Below, piece by piece: positions 52,657 to 62,478 of a stretch of DNA of 64,000 bases. Origin of the DNA: Pseudomonadota bacterium. GTDB taxonomy: Bacteria > Pseudomonadota > Alphaproteobacteria > Sphingomonadales > Govanellaceae. The notes under the pieces were generated by a model. That model searched no databases. It was not told the DNA's origin and saw only the letters and a list, made by a program, of their open reading frames with translations. Location of the stretch: positions 186,001 to 250,000 of the forward strand of contig QEVO01000001.1 of NCBI GenBank assembly GCA_003577275.1, in the 5' to 3' direction. The stretch's first letter is position 1; every line of letters starts with the position of its first letter. The translations under genes were made by a program, and so were the position numbers.

Positions 52657-53589
52657 TTAACGAACCCGCATGCCGGCCTGTTCATCATAATGCAGCGGCT
52701 TCTTCAATTTCGGCAGCGGCGCTTCTGGCGCCTCGCCGACGGCGACGCCATACTTCCAGTCCGGCGGGCAGATGGCGATATAACGCGCATAGCCGCCCAG
52801 ACCGCCGCCGAATTTGGCGTAACCGATGGCGACCAGGGCCCCCGTCTCCGGCACCTTGTCGAGATTGGCGACCCCCTCGGCTTGCGCATAGCCGTTGTGC
52901 ATCAGCCATGCCTCGCCCTCCAGCGTCGGCGTTGAATCGGTATCCAAAGGCTCGTGGCCGTGGAACAGAATTTTACGCTCCAGATGCAGGAATTTCAGCG
53001 CCGCCAGGCCGACGCCGGGAAACGGCTTTTCCTTGGCCAGCGCTGGATCGGGCCATCTTTTCGACCAGCCCGAGCGCACGAACACCACCGAGCCTTCGGG
53101 AATTCTGCCATGCTTGGCCTCAAAGGCTGTAATGTCGGCGACCTCTAAGGCATAGCCGGGGTCCTTCTTCACCTGCTCCTCGATGGAGATGACCACCAGC
53201 GGCCGCAGCGCGTAAGTGGCGGGCAGTTCATCGATGGCCGGATATTCCGGCGCCCAATGGGCGGGCGGATCAAGCTGGGTGCCCAACTGATCGGTGCGCA
53301 AGGTGTAGCTCGTGGCTTCAAAGCCATGCTTATCGTAAACGAACGTCTCGTCTTTCTCGGCATAGCCGGCCATGGCCGCGCCGGCCTTGGCGGGGGCGAA
53401 CGACGAGCGGCCAAAGCCGGCCCATACCGGGATGGCGGGCGTGATGGTATGGGTCAGGTCGACATACTTCGCCCCTTTCAAGTGTTCCTGGTAAACTTGC
53501 CACAGTCCCGCCTCCTTCGCCGCCGCCGGCGCGGTATGGCTCAGGACCGCCAAGGCGATGGCGAGGCAACGCGCCCGATTGACTTCCAT
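52657..53589 (-). CDS. Secreted cyclase-family (kynurenine-formamidase-like) protein with altered metal motif
   Basis: A 310-residue protein with a signal peptide (ARCLAIALAVLSHTAPAAAK) after the ATG at 53589, which has GGGGGAGAG upstream; an in-frame start at 53772 would add 61 residues and lose the signal position. The cyclase fold is visible (KYVDLTHTITPAIPVWAGFG, then SFAPAKAGAA, VVFVRSGWSKRW). Kynurenine formamidases bind metal with HxGTHxDxPxH; here the stretch reads QLGTQLDPPAHW, so two of the histidines are Gln. Only the last His and the Asp remain. Metal binding may therefore be altered. It leads the operon with an aminotransferase and RraA-like aldolase and is divergent from the MalT-type regulator. 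Confidence 0.78.
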   Translation of the reverse strand: MEVNRARCLAIALAVLSHTAPAAAKEAGLWQVYQEHLKGAKYVDLTHTITPAIPVWAGFGRSSFAPAKAGAAMAGYAEKDETFVYDKHGFEATSYTLRTDQLGTQLDPPAHWAPEYPAIDELPATYALRPLVVISIEEQVKKDPGYALEVADITAFEAKHGRIPEGSVVFVRSGWSKRWPDPALAKEKPFPGVGLAALKFLHLERKILFHGHEPLDTDSTPTLEGEAWLMHNGYAQAEGVANLDKVPETGALVAIGYAKFGGGLGGYARYIAICPPDWKYGVAVGEAPEAPLPKLKKPLHYDEQAGMRVR

Positions 53590-53651
53590 GGTCTCTCCCC
53601 CTGGCATAGCGATGGACCCAGCCAAGATAATACCCATCTGCCGCCGGCAAT

Positions 53652-53706
53652 TCGATCCCTCAAGATCGACGCTTGTCGGCTCACCACTATGCCCAAATTG
53701 TTGGGC
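53652..53706. promoter_or_regulatory. Two palindromes in the cyclase/MalT-regulator divergent promoter region
   Basis: TCGATC-CCTCAA-GATCGA (53652-53669) and GCCCAA-ATTG-TTGGGC (53691-53706) are perfect inverted repeats in the 191-base gap between the divergent cyclase and MalT/LuxR-type regulator genes. Their centres are about 38 bases apart. Either may be the regulator's own site, as LuxR-type HTH proteins bind such palindromes. Not proven. Confidence 0.42.
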
Positions 53707-53780
53707 GGCCGCTCCTTCATAAATTAACGGGATTGATGTAAAAATTTTCAAGGGGATTTCCATATAGCACACTGATTTTT

Positions 53781-56690
53781 ATGCGTTTTTCTAAACAGCG
53801 CCGCTGCTCGGGCAAGGGTCTGGCCATACCGCCGGCCGCAAAGCCATTTCCGAAAACCTCCGGCTCGGATAAGCTCTCCGCCATGGGACGCACGCATGTG
53901 GACGATACCCGGGAACCAGGCAGCGCTTCCGACCAGGAGCGGTGGGGCTTGGTGGCCACCAAATTGTTTCCGCCGTTAAGCGGCGGCCCCTTGGTGGAGC
54001 GGGAGCGGCTGCTGAAAGGGTTTGTTGACGCCGCGTTAAAACGCCTGACTCTGGTGACGGCCCCGGCCGGGTTCGGCAAGACCACCTTGCTGGCTCATGG
54101 CTACCGCGCCCTGGCGGGGCGCGGCTGCCGGGTCTCCTGGCTGTCGTTGGATGAAGACGACCGCGAGCCGCGGCGCTTCTTGTCCTACATGGTAACGGCG
54201 CTGGGCCGCGCCGGCATGCCCCGCGACGAACGTTTGGCGGCGCTCTTGGATTCCGGCGCCGAGCTCAACCTGCCATTGATCCTGCGCCGTTTGGTCAATC
54301 TGATTGCCGACTTCGGCGACAGGATCGTGCTGTTCCTCGACGATTATCACCGCGCCGATTGCGAGGCGATCAACGATGTGGTGGAAACCTTCTTGTCGTT
54401 GGCCCCCGCTACTTTCCATCTGGCGCTGGCCAGCCGCAGGACGCCCACCCTGCCGCTGGCCAATTTGCGGGTGCGCGACAGCGTCACCGACATTGACGCG
54501 CAAGGACTGAAGTTCGACGCCGAGGAGGCTTTCGCCTTCATGGCCAATGCGCGCGGGCTTGATTTGCAGCATGATCTGGTCACTCTCCTGCAGGCGCGCA
54601 CCGAAGGCTGGGTGGCGGGTCTGCAACTGGCCGCCTTGGCGCTCGGTTCGGGACGGGCGGAAGCCGCCTCGATCGCTTCCTTCAAGGGCGACGCCCGCGA
54701 TGTCGCCGATTATCTGGCCAGCGAAGTCTTAAGCGCCTTGGAAGAAGATGTGCGGCAGTTCTTGCTGCACACATCCGTGCTTGACCGCATGAATGCCGCG
54801 GTGTGCGGCGCCTTGACCGGCCGCGATGACGCGCAGCAGATACTGGAGCGGCTGGAGACCAACAATCTGTTCGTGGTGCCGCTTGATGACACCCAAACCT
54901 GGTATCGTTATCATCACATGTTTCGCGATTTCCTCGCCAGCCGTCTGAAGAAAGCCTCGGCGGCGACGCATAAAAATTTATGCGCGGCGGCGGCGGCATG
55001 GTTCGAGCGCGAAGGCTATGCCGAAGAGGCGCTCGATTATTGCCTGCAAGGCGGCGAGGATGACCGCGCCGCCGATCTAGTGGAAAATCAGGCCCGCCGT
55101 TTGATTTCCTTTGGCCGTCTGCCGGAGCTGTCCAACTGGATCGGCAAACTGCCGGGCCCGGTGGTCGCCCGCCGGCCGCGGCTGTCGATGTTTTTGTGCT
55201 GGGCGCTATTTCACACCCAGCAGCACCAGGGCGCCGCCGCGGCGTTGGCGCGGGCGCAAACCATCATCGACACCCTGGACGCCACCGGCAATCTGCCCAA
55301 TCCCGACGAACGCCGGGATTTGCAGGATGAACTGGAAGTTCTGAAGGCCGGCACCGCCATTGCCGCCGACGATCAGGAGGCGAGCTTTGCCATCACCGCG
55401 CGACTGCTGGACCGTAATCCGCCGCGCCACTCGTTCTTCCAGGCCACGCTCCACAATATTCACGGGTACGCCTGTTACGCGCGTTCGGACTTTGACGCGG
55501 CGCGGCGCTCTTTCCAGCGGGCGCGGGAAGTCCATCAGGAAGCCGGCGCGGTATTCGGCGTCGTTTACGCCGATATTTTTCTTGGTCAAGTGGATCTCGC
55601 GCAAGGATCGCTGCGCGCCGCCTATGCCTTGTTCAACAAGGCGCGCCAGGCGTCGGCGCAATCGCGCCTGGTGCCGCGCAACCTGGTGGCCACCGCCGAT
55701 GTGATGCGCGCCAGCGTTCTATATGAATGGAATCAGGTGCAGGAAGCGGCGCGCATCCTGGACGAAAGCCTTGATCTGGTCAGCGATTACGGTCACCCCG
55801 ATGGCCCCTTTACCGGCCTGGTGGTCAGAGCGCGCATCGCCGCCGCCATGGGCGATAACGAGCGGGCGCAAAAAGCGCTGACTGAAGCGCGCATCATGGG
55901 CCGGAACGCCGGATCGGACCGTTTCGCCCTTTTAAGCGATCTGGAATATCTGCGCTTTCTGCTGCGGCGCCAGCGCCTGGAGGAAGCCCACCGGTTGGCC
56001 CAAGAACACGGCATCGGCCTGACCGATAAGGTGCCCGGCGGCAAAACCGCCTGGGATCGCTGCGCCGTGCTGCGCGCCATGATGCGCCTGCGTCTCGCCG
56101 CCGCCATCGGCGAATATCGCTTGGCGGAAGCCTGGATCGATCATCTGCTCGCCTTGGCGCGGCATACCGGGCGGCGGGCGCGGTTGTTGCAGTTTCTGGC
56201 GCAGTCGGCCGTCCTGGCGGCGGCCCAAGGTCACCGACGCAAGGCTCTGGCGATGGTGACGGAGGCGTTATCGCTTGGCCACGCCGAAGGATTCATCCGC
56301 ACTTTTCTTGATGAAGGGGACGTGTTGCAAGACCTCGTGACAGCCTTTCTGCAGGAGTCGAAAGGCGCTGACGGTAGCCCCGATCTGGTGATTCATGCCC
56401 GCCGGCTGCTCTTGGCCTATGACGATAAAGCCACGGCGCCGCCGGCATCCGGCGAACGCGCGCAAAGCCGCCTTGAGCCGGCCACCGTCCTGGTGGAGCC
56501 CTTAAGCGAGCGCGAGCGCGATGTGCTACGCCTGTTGGCGGCCGGACGACCCAATCGGGCCATCGCGCTCGAATTGCAGCTATCCGAGAACACCGTCAAA
56601 TGGCACTTGAAGAATATCTTCGAAAAATTGGGCGTCGGCAACCGCACGGCTGCCGTTCTTGCCGCCCAACACCTTGATATCATTTCATAA
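53781..56690 (+). CDS. MalT-like ATP-dependent LuxR-family transcriptional activator (LAL)
   Basis: A 969-residue LAL regulator. Walker A is APAGFGKT (94-101) after [18 protein letters not shown], and a Walker B-like [13 protein letters not shown] follows near 190. A middle STAND/winged helix region ([20 protein letters not shown]) and a long TPR-like superhelix come next. The C-terminal LuxR helix-turn-helix is [20 protein letters not shown], then [20 protein letters not shown], at about 905-960. Such proteins act as ATP- and ligand-gated oligomeric activators, MalT being the model. It is divergent from the cyclase operon and upstream of a TonB receptor operon, so it likely activates both. 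A later ATG (codon 35, 53883) is an alternative start. Confidence 0.9.
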   Translation: MRFSKQRRCSGKGLAIPPAAKPFPKTSGSDKLSAMGRTHVDDTREPGSASDQERWGLVATKLFPPLSGGPLVERERLLKGFVDAALKRLTLVTAPAGFGKTTLLAHGYRALAGRGCRVSWLSLDEDDREPRRFLSYMVTALGRAGMPRDERLAALLDSGAELNLPLILRRLVNLIADFGDRIVLFLDDYHRADCEAINDVVETFLSLAPATFHLALASRRTPTLPLANLRVRDSVTDIDAQGLKFDAEEAFAFMANARGLDLQHDLVTLLQARTEGWVAGLQLAALALGSGRAEAASIASFKGDARDVADYLASEVLSALEEDVRQFLLHTSVLDRMNAAVCGALTGRDDAQQILERLETNNLFVVPLDDTQTWYRYHHMFRDFLASRLKKASAATHKNLCAAAAAWFEREGYAEEALDYCLQGGEDDRAADLVENQARRLISFGRLPELSNWIGKLPGPVVARRPRLSMFLCWALFHTQQHQGAAAALARAQTIIDTLDATGNLPNPDERRDLQDELEVLKAGTAIAADDQEASFAITARLLDRNPPRHSFFQATLHNIHGYACYARSDFDAARRSFQRAREVHQEAGAVFGVVYADIFLGQVDLAQGSLRAAYALFNKARQASAQSRLVPRNLVATADVMRASVLYEWNQVQEAARILDESLDLVSDYGHPDGPFTGLVVRARIAAAMGDNERAQKALTEARIMGRNAGSDRFALLSDLEYLRFLLRRQRLEEAHRLAQEHGIGLTDKVPGGKTAWDRCAVLRAMMRLRLAAAIGEYRLAEAWIDHLLALARHTGRRARLLQFLAQSAVLAAAQGHRRKALAMVTEALSLGHAEGFIRTFLDEGDVLQDLVTAFLQESKGADGSPDLVIHARRLLLAYDDKATAPPASGERAQSRLEPATVLVEPLSERERDVLRLLAAGRPNRAIALELQLSENTVKWHLKNIFEKLGVGNRTAAVLAAQHLDIIS

Positions 56691-56697
56691 ACTTCTT

Positions 56698-56725
56698 CCA
56701 CCCGAAAGGGTGGGTCAGTTCTTTT
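56698..56725 (+). terminator. Intrinsic terminator after MalT-type regulator
   Basis: A six-bp stem CCACCC / GGGTGG with a GAAA tetraloop (56698-56713), then a T-rich tail (TTCTTTTT, ending near 56725). It lies just after the regulator stop and before the receptor promoter. Confidence 0.6.
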
Positions 56726-56845
56726 TAACAGCCACCCGTCCGAGTGTGTTGCGCGTGCAGGTCATCAACTAGCGTGTGCTGCCCATATAAATATCCGCGC
56801 AAAATTTTACGGGAGGCGGATACATCCAGGAGGAGGATTGCACTC

Positions 56846-59185
56846 ATGCGGTCAAGAAAGCATATGCGCCGGTCGTTGCTCTGGGCTGGACTGTTCAGTT
56901 CCACCATCATGAGCGGCCAGGCATTGGCATCGGGTTTTGAAGAAATCGTCGTCACCGCGCAAAAACGCGCGCAAAGCATCACCGACGTTGGCATGACCAT
57001 CAATGCCTTCACGTCCAATCAACTGGCCAACTACGGCGCGCGCTCGATGGAGGACATGGCCCTGCTGACGCCCGGCCTGACCATCAGCCAGACCGCCGCC
57101 ACCGGCGTTCCCATCTACACCATCCGCGGCGTCGGCTTTACCGATTACTCCACCGCCGCCTCTTCCACCGTCGGCATTTATTTTGACGAAGTGGCGATCC
57201 CTTATGCGGTGATGACCCGCGGCATCTTCTTTGACGTCGAGCGGGTCGAGGTCTTGAAAGGTCCGCAAGGCGATCTTTACGGCCGCAACACCACCGCCGG
57301 CCAGATCAATTTCATCAGCCGCAAGCCCACCGCCGAGTTCGAGGCCGGGGTCGAGGCGGAGTACGCGCGCTTCGATATTCTCGACGTCGAAGGTTACGTC
57401 AGCGGCCCCATTGCCGACACCGTGCGCGCCCGCCTGGCGGTCAAAGCGACGCAATCCCTGTCCGACAGCGGCTGGCAGAAAAGCATCACCCGCCCGGACG
57501 ATCGCCTGGGCGAGCAGGATGTGATCGCCGCGCGCGGCATTATCGATCTGGACGTTCAGGAAAACATCAACCTGATGCTGAACGTGCATTGGATCAAGGA
57601 CAAGTCCGACAATACCGCGTCCACCGCTTATGACGGCACGCTCATTGGCCTGCCCACCCAAGCTCTGCCCACCATCGGCGTGCCGCCGTTCTCGGTGGGG
57701 GAGAACCGTCTGGCGGACTGGGACGACGGCATTTACCGGCCACGCCGCAACAACGAATTGAAGGGCATCACCGCCCGGCTTAATTGGGATTTCGACGGCG
57801 TCATCCTCACCTCCGTCACCGGCTACGATAAGTTCGACCGCGCCGAATGGAACGATTGGGACGGCGCACCGTTCCGCGATTCCAACAATCTCAATGAGAC
57901 CGATCTGGAAACCTTCAGCGAAGAGTTGCGCCTTGCGTCCGATAATGACGGCGCGTTGAGCTGGATCGTCGGCGCTTATTATTCCTGGGATAAGATGTCC
58001 GAAACCTACAACTACTTCATGAACGAGTCCTTCTACTCCCTGGCGCTCGGCATCCAAACCCTGGATACCGTCTACAGCCAGAAGACGGAATCGGTCGCCG
58101 GCTTTGCTCACGTGGAGTGGGAATTCGCCACCGACTGGCGCTTGACCGCCGGCGCTCGCTATACTGAGGAAGACCGCAAGTGGTCTGGCTGCACCTATGA
58201 CACCGGCGACGGCACGCTGGCGGCGGGCCTGAACAACATCATCACTCCCTTCTTCATTCTGCCATTAGGACTGCCGGATCCGGGACTGGTGGCGCCCGGT
58301 GGCTGCGGCGTTTATGACGATAGGCCGGAGTCGCCCACCTTCGGCACATTTGCGGTCTTTAGCGACAAGATTTCCACCAACAGATGGATGTGGAAATTGG
58401 GTCTCGACTACAACGTGACGGAAGACGTGCTGCTTTATGCGACCCTATCCACCGGCTTTAAATCCGGCGGCTTTAACGGCGCCAACTCCAACACGCATAT
58501 ACAGTTGGTGCCCTATGGCCCGGAAAAGCTGACCTCGGTCGAGCTTGGCATGAAAGCGACCATGCTGGACGGCCGCATGCAGTTCAATCTCGCCGGTTTC
58601 TGGTACGACTACAAGGACAAGCAGGAAAAGGAATGGGCCATTACTTTCGTCGGCGCTATTTCCGGCCTGACCAACGTGCCGAAATCCCGTATCAAGGGCG
58701 CGGAAATGGAGCTGCGCTGGCGCGCCACCGACGAACTGACCATTGATCTCGGCGCGGCTTATCTTGACACCACCATCAAGAAATGGATGGCGGTGGACGG
58801 CGTCAACAGCACCTACGGCAACGTGATCTACATTGACGCCTCGGGCCAGGAATTGGCCAACTCGCCCAAGTGGCAGTTTAACGGCACCGTTACCTATGAA
58901 TGGCTGATCTCTGAAAACCTCCTGGCCATGGTGGCGGCGGACGGCGCCTATAAGGATACCACCACCGGCGGCGTCAACCCGGAAAACGCCACCGATGACT
59001 ACTTTATCGCCAATGCCCGCGTCGGCGTGCGCGACGCCGACGACCGCTGGAGCGCAACCTTGTGGATGCGTAACGTCTTTAATGAATACTACTACCCGGC
59101 GGCGTTCCGCGGCGGCAACGGCCCCTACGTTCGCGTCAACGGCATGCCGCGCACCTGGGGCGTCCGTTTGGGATACAAGTTCTAG
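56846..59185 (+). CDS. TonB-dependent outer-membrane receptor
   Basis: A 779-residue receptor. From the ATG at 56846, with AGGAGGAGG upstream, there is a signal peptide (SLLWAGLFSSTIMSGQALA), TonB box FEEIVVTAQKRAQSITD, plug motifs TIRGVGFTDYS and VEVLKGPQGDLYGRNTTAGQ, and a barrel ending WGVRLGYKF with terminal Phe. An earlier in-frame start at 56744 adds a cysteine-rich, unlikely N-terminus. A strong terminator follows. Control by the MalT-type regulator just upstream is likely. It may import the amide-containing compound handled by the hydrolases that follow. Confidence 0.92.
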   Translation: MRSRKHMRRSLLWAGLFSSTIMSGQALASGFEEIVVTAQKRAQSITDVGMTINAFTSNQLANYGARSMEDMALLTPGLTISQTAATGVPIYTIRGVGFTDYSTAASSTVGIYFDEVAIPYAVMTRGIFFDVERVEVLKGPQGDLYGRNTTAGQINFISRKPTAEFEAGVEAEYARFDILDVEGYVSGPIADTVRARLAVKATQSLSDSGWQKSITRPDDRLGEQDVIAARGIIDLDVQENINLMLNVHWIKDKSDNTASTAYDGTLIGLPTQALPTIGVPPFSVGENRLADWDDGIYRPRRNNELKGITARLNWDFDGVILTSVTGYDKFDRAEWNDWDGAPFRDSNNLNETDLETFSEELRLASDNDGALSWIVGAYYSWDKMSETYNYFMNESFYSLALGIQTLDTVYSQKTESVAGFAHVEWEFATDWRLTAGARYTEEDRKWSGCTYDTGDGTLAAGLNNIITPFFILPLGLPDPGLVAPGGCGVYDDRPESPTFGTFAVFSDKISTNRWMWKLGLDYNVTEDVLLYATLSTGFKSGGFNGANSNTHIQLVPYGPEKLTSVELGMKATMLDGRMQFNLAGFWYDYKDKQEKEWAITFVGAISGLTNVPKSRIKGAEMELRWRATDELTIDLGAAYLDTTIKKWMAVDGVNSTYGNVIYIDASGQELANSPKWQFNGTVTYEWLISENLLAMVAADGAYKDTTTGGVNPENATDDYFIANARVGVRDADDRWSATLWMRNVFNEYYYPAAFRGGNGPYVRVNGMPRTWGVRLGYKF

Positions 59186-59192
59186 ACGGCGC

Positions 59193-59239
59193 AAAAAAGG
59201 CAGGCGCGCTGCATTCCCCCAGCGTCGCCTGCCTTTTTT
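59193..59239 (+). terminator. Strong intrinsic terminator after receptor
   Basis: A long stem pairs AAAAAAGGCAGGCG (from 59193) with CGCCTGCCTTTTTT (to 59239), closed by GCTG/CAGC around a short loop. The A-run on the left makes it work in both directions. It separates the receptor from the lipoprotein amidohydrolase gene. Confidence 0.88.
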
Positions 59240-59274
59240 CGCGTATGGCCTCATCGCCGGAAGGAAGAGTCATC

Positions 59275-60999
59275 ATGTTCATGGGTCGACTGCTGACGTT
59301 CGTCGCATTAGCCGTAAGCCTTGCCGCCTGCGGCGCCAGGAATGACGCGCCGATCGCTGATACCGTCCTTACCAATGGCCGCATTTATACGGTGGAAAGC
59401 GATACGCCGTGGGTCAGCGCGGTGGCGATCAAGGATGGCGTCTACATCGCCCTCGGCGACGACGAGGCCATGCAAAAGCACATCGGCAAGAGCACGCAAG
59501 TGATCGACCTCAACGGTCGCATGGCGATGCCCGGCATCAACGACGCCCACTCCCATCCCTTCAGCGGCGCCATCAAGGAGCTTTACGAGTGCAGCTTTCC
59601 TTTTTCCGCCGCGCCGGATGAGATCGTCGCCAAGCTTCGCGACTGCGTAGCCGCCAATCCGACGTCCGCCTGGATCACCGGCGGGCAATGGGACAGCGAT
59701 TTCTTCAAAAATCACCACATCGCCTCGCCGCGCTCGCTCCTGGACAGCGTCTCCGGCGACAAGGCGGTGTTTTTCGCCGATGATTCCGGTCACAACGGCT
59801 GGGCCAATTCAAAAGCCCTGGCGCTGGCCGGCATCACCAAACAAACGCCTGATCCCGCCAACGGCAAGATCGGGCGCGACCCTAAAACCGGTGAGCCGAA
59901 TGGCATCCTTTTGGAAGATGCGGTGACGCTTCTGGAAGCGGTCATTCCGGAGCGCACGTCGGCGGAGTATGTGACGGCCGCGCGCCAGGTGGTGAGCATT
60001 GCCAATGCGCTCGGCATCACCGGCATGAAGGACGCCAACGCCAAGCCGCCGGCCATGGCGGCGCTCCAAACCCTGGATAAGGCGGGTGAGTTATCGATGT
60101 ACATGGCGGCGGCCATTTCCACGCCCTACGGGCACCGCGAGGTGGCGCTGGATTACGCCGCGCTCGAAGCGGCGCGAACACAGTACGCTTCCCCTCATGT
60201 GCTGACCGACTTCGTGAAAATTTTCATGGATGGCGTGCCCACCGCGTCGCGCACCGCCGCCATGCTCGCGCCCTATACGCCCGACGCGCACGGCCATGCG
60301 GGCGACGGCGTGCTGCATGTGCCGCAGGAACAATTGAGCGCCGATTTGATCGAGCTCGACCGCCGCGGCTTTACCGTCAAGATTCACACCGCCGGCGATC
60401 GCTCGGTGCGGGTGGCGCTCAACGCCATCGCGGCGGCGCGCGAGGCTAACGGCAATTCCGGTCTGCGTCACGAGCTCGCCCATGCCGGTTATGTCGATGA
60501 CGCCGACATGAAACGCTTTGTGACGTTAAACACCGTGGCCGATGTGTCGCCGGTGATCTGGCATCCCTCGCCCATCATCACCTCGGTCATCAATGCCGTG
60601 GGCCGGCCGCGCGGTGAACATTATTGGCCGATCCGTCAGTTTCTTGATGACGGTACCGAGGTGGCCGCCGGATCGGACTGGCCGTCCGCCGTCACCTCGC
60701 CCACGCCATGGACGGGCATCGAAGCCTTCGTCACCCGTCGCGATCCGGATGGCAAAACGCCCGGCGCGCTGTGGCCGGAGCAGGCCATCACGCTGGAGGA
60801 AGCGATCCGTATTTATACCTTGAACGGCGCGCGCGCCCTAAAGCTCGAGCACAAGACCGGCAGCGTGAAAGTCGGCAAGTCCGCTGATCTCATTGTGCTC
60901 GATCGCAATCTGTTCGATGTCCCCATCGACGCGGTGGGCGACGCCAAGGTGCTGACGACGTTTTTTGCCGGCAGCATCGTCTACCGGACGCAACCCTGA
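59275..60999 (+). CDS. Lipoprotein amidohydrolase (YtcJ-like, amidohydrolase_3)
   Basis: A 574-residue amidohydrolase with a lipoprotein signal (LAVSLAAC, Cys19 acylation site), so it is anchored in the cell envelope. The TIM barrel opens with INDAHSHPFSG (His92 and His94, metal ligands). Later motifs are FVKIFMDGVPTASRTA, TVKIHTAGDRSV and AAGSDWPSAV. YtcJ-like members include deacylases and decarboxylases with broad amide specificity. The ATG at 59275 follows AAGGAAGAG; an earlier ATG at 59245 sits right after the terminator hairpin and adds residues before the signal. It is followed closely by an amidase and an HDAC-like protein. Confidence 0.84.
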   Translation: MFMGRLLTFVALAVSLAACGARNDAPIADTVLTNGRIYTVESDTPWVSAVAIKDGVYIALGDDEAMQKHIGKSTQVIDLNGRMAMPGINDAHSHPFSGAIKELYECSFPFSAAPDEIVAKLRDCVAANPTSAWITGGQWDSDFFKNHHIASPRSLLDSVSGDKAVFFADDSGHNGWANSKALALAGITKQTPDPANGKIGRDPKTGEPNGILLEDAVTLLEAVIPERTSAEYVTAARQVVSIANALGITGMKDANAKPPAMAALQTLDKAGELSMYMAAAISTPYGHREVALDYAALEAARTQYASPHVLTDFVKIFMDGVPTASRTAAMLAPYTPDAHGHAGDGVLHVPQEQLSADLIELDRRGFTVKIHTAGDRSVRVALNAIAAAREANGNSGLRHELAHAGYVDDADMKRFVTLNTVADVSPVIWHPSPIITSVINAVGRPRGEHYWPIRQFLDDGTEVAAGSDWPSAVTSPTPWTGIEAFVTRRDPDGKTPGALWPEQAITLEEAIRIYTLNGARALKLEHKTGSVKVGKSADLIVLDRNLFDVPIDAVGDAKVLTTFFAGSIVYRTQP

Positions 61000-61009
61000 A
61001 AGTTTGTTG

Positions 61010-62470
61010 ATGAAACTGTCCGAGTATCTGTCTCATGACGCGGTCGCGTTGGCCGACTTGGTAAAGCGGGGCGAGCTCGCCGCGCACGAGCCCGCCGTGT
61101 GCGCCCTTGACGCCATCGCCCGCTTCGATCCCGCGGTGCAGGCCATGGTGGAAGTCTATAAGGACCGCGCCACGAAGAGCTATGTCGCATCGCTGCCCAG
61201 GGGACCGCTTTATGGCGCGCCGATGGTGTTCAAGGACCTGGTGTGCCATGAAGCCGGACAGACGCTGGAGTCAGGGAGCCGACTGGCGAAAGGCCTACGC
61301 GCGCCGGGCGCAACTGATCTGGCGAACCGCTTCCAAGCGGCGGGGCTGGTCAACATGGGCCGCGCCAAATCGCCGGAAATGGGCTTTAACTTAAGCACCG
61401 AAAGCCTAGCCCATGGGCCGGTGCACAATCCATGGAAAGCCGGCGTATCGGCGGGCGGATCTTCCGGCGGCTCGGCAGCGGCGGTGGCCGCCGGCATGGT
61501 GCCGGTGGCGCACGCCAACGATGGCGGCGGCTCGAACCGCATTCCCGCCGCGGTGTGCGGCATCATCGGCTTGAAGCCGACCCGCGGCCGGGTGCCCATC
61601 GGGCCCGATAGCGCCGACGGCTTGAACGGTCTGGGCGCGGAGCTGGCGGTCAGCCGCAGCGTGCGCGACATGGCAGTCGTTCTGGATGCGGTGGAAGGCT
61701 CCGGAGTCGGCGATCCTTATGAAATCCCCCGGCCCGCCGAGGCTTATGCGAGAGCCATCTCGCGCGATCCTGCCCGCTTACGTATCGCGGTCTGGCGCAA
61801 AACCGCCGCCGCCACCCAGGCGACGGCGGAGGTGATGCAGGCGCTGGATGCCGCCGCCGCGCGCTGCCGTGATCTCGGCCACGAGGTGGAGGAGATGGAG
61901 CTTGATCTTGGCGTCTCGTGGGAATCGTTCATTGAGGCCAACGCCCGCATCTGGTGCGCCAACATCGCCCACTGGGTAGAAGATCTGGCGGCCTTGACCG
62001 GACGGCCCGTCAACCATGACATGCTGGAACACACCACGCTGGCCTGCGTGCGCTTCGGCCAATCCCTGGATGCCGTGAATTTCCTGCGCTCGTTCGATAT
62101 TTTCAACATCGTGTCCCGCGCCATGGGACGCTTTTTTGCCCGCTACGATGTGCTCCTGTCGCCGACGCTGCCGCGCCCGCCGGTGCCGCACGGCGTCTAC
62201 AACGCCGATGCCGCGGAGTTGAGCGGTCTTGATTGGACCCGGCAAATTTTCGAAGCCACGCCCTATACCGGGCTCTTTAATGTCACCGGGCAGCCCGCCA
62301 TCAGCCTGCCCATGGGGTGGAGCGACAGCTTGGATTTGCCCATCGGCCTACAATTTGCCGCTGGCTTCGGGCGTGAGGACACCTTGTTGCAGTTGGCCGC
62401 ACAACTGGAGCGCGCCGCCGCTTGGGTGATCAAATACCCGCCGCGGCTGTTGGATGTCAGTAAAGAGTGA
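61010..62470 (+). CDS. Amidase-signature family amidase
   Basis: A 486-residue amidase-signature enzyme. The Ser-cisSer-Lys triad is complete: Lys75 in APMVFKDL, cis-Ser151 in SAGGSSGGSA, and nucleophile Ser175 in NDGGGSNRIPA. Hydrolyses amide bonds of small acyl or aryl amides; no signal peptide, hence cytoplasmic. Start at 61010 is 10 bases after the amidohydrolase stop, indicating one transcript. No GatB/GatC partners are present, so a tRNA-dependent role is unlikely. Substrate unknown. Confidence 0.89.
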   Translation: MKLSEYLSHDAVALADLVKRGELAAHEPAVCALDAIARFDPAVQAMVEVYKDRATKSYVASLPRGPLYGAPMVFKDLVCHEAGQTLESGSRLAKGLRAPGATDLANRFQAAGLVNMGRAKSPEMGFNLSTESLAHGPVHNPWKAGVSAGGSSGGSAAAVAAGMVPVAHANDGGGSNRIPAAVCGIIGLKPTRGRVPIGPDSADGLNGLGAELAVSRSVRDMAVVLDAVEGSGVGDPYEIPRPAEAYARAISRDPARLRIAVWRKTAAATQATAEVMQALDAAAARCRDLGHEVEEMELDLGVSWESFIEANARIWCANIAHWVEDLAALTGRPVNHDMLEHTTLACVRFGQSLDAVNFLRSFDIFNIVSRAMGRFFARYDVLLSPTLPRPPVPHGVYNADAAELSGLDWTRQIFEATPYTGLFNVTGQPAISLPMGWSDSLDLPIGLQFAAGFGREDTLLQLAAQLERAAAWVIKYPPRLLDVSKE

Positions 62471-62478
62471 GAACCGCC

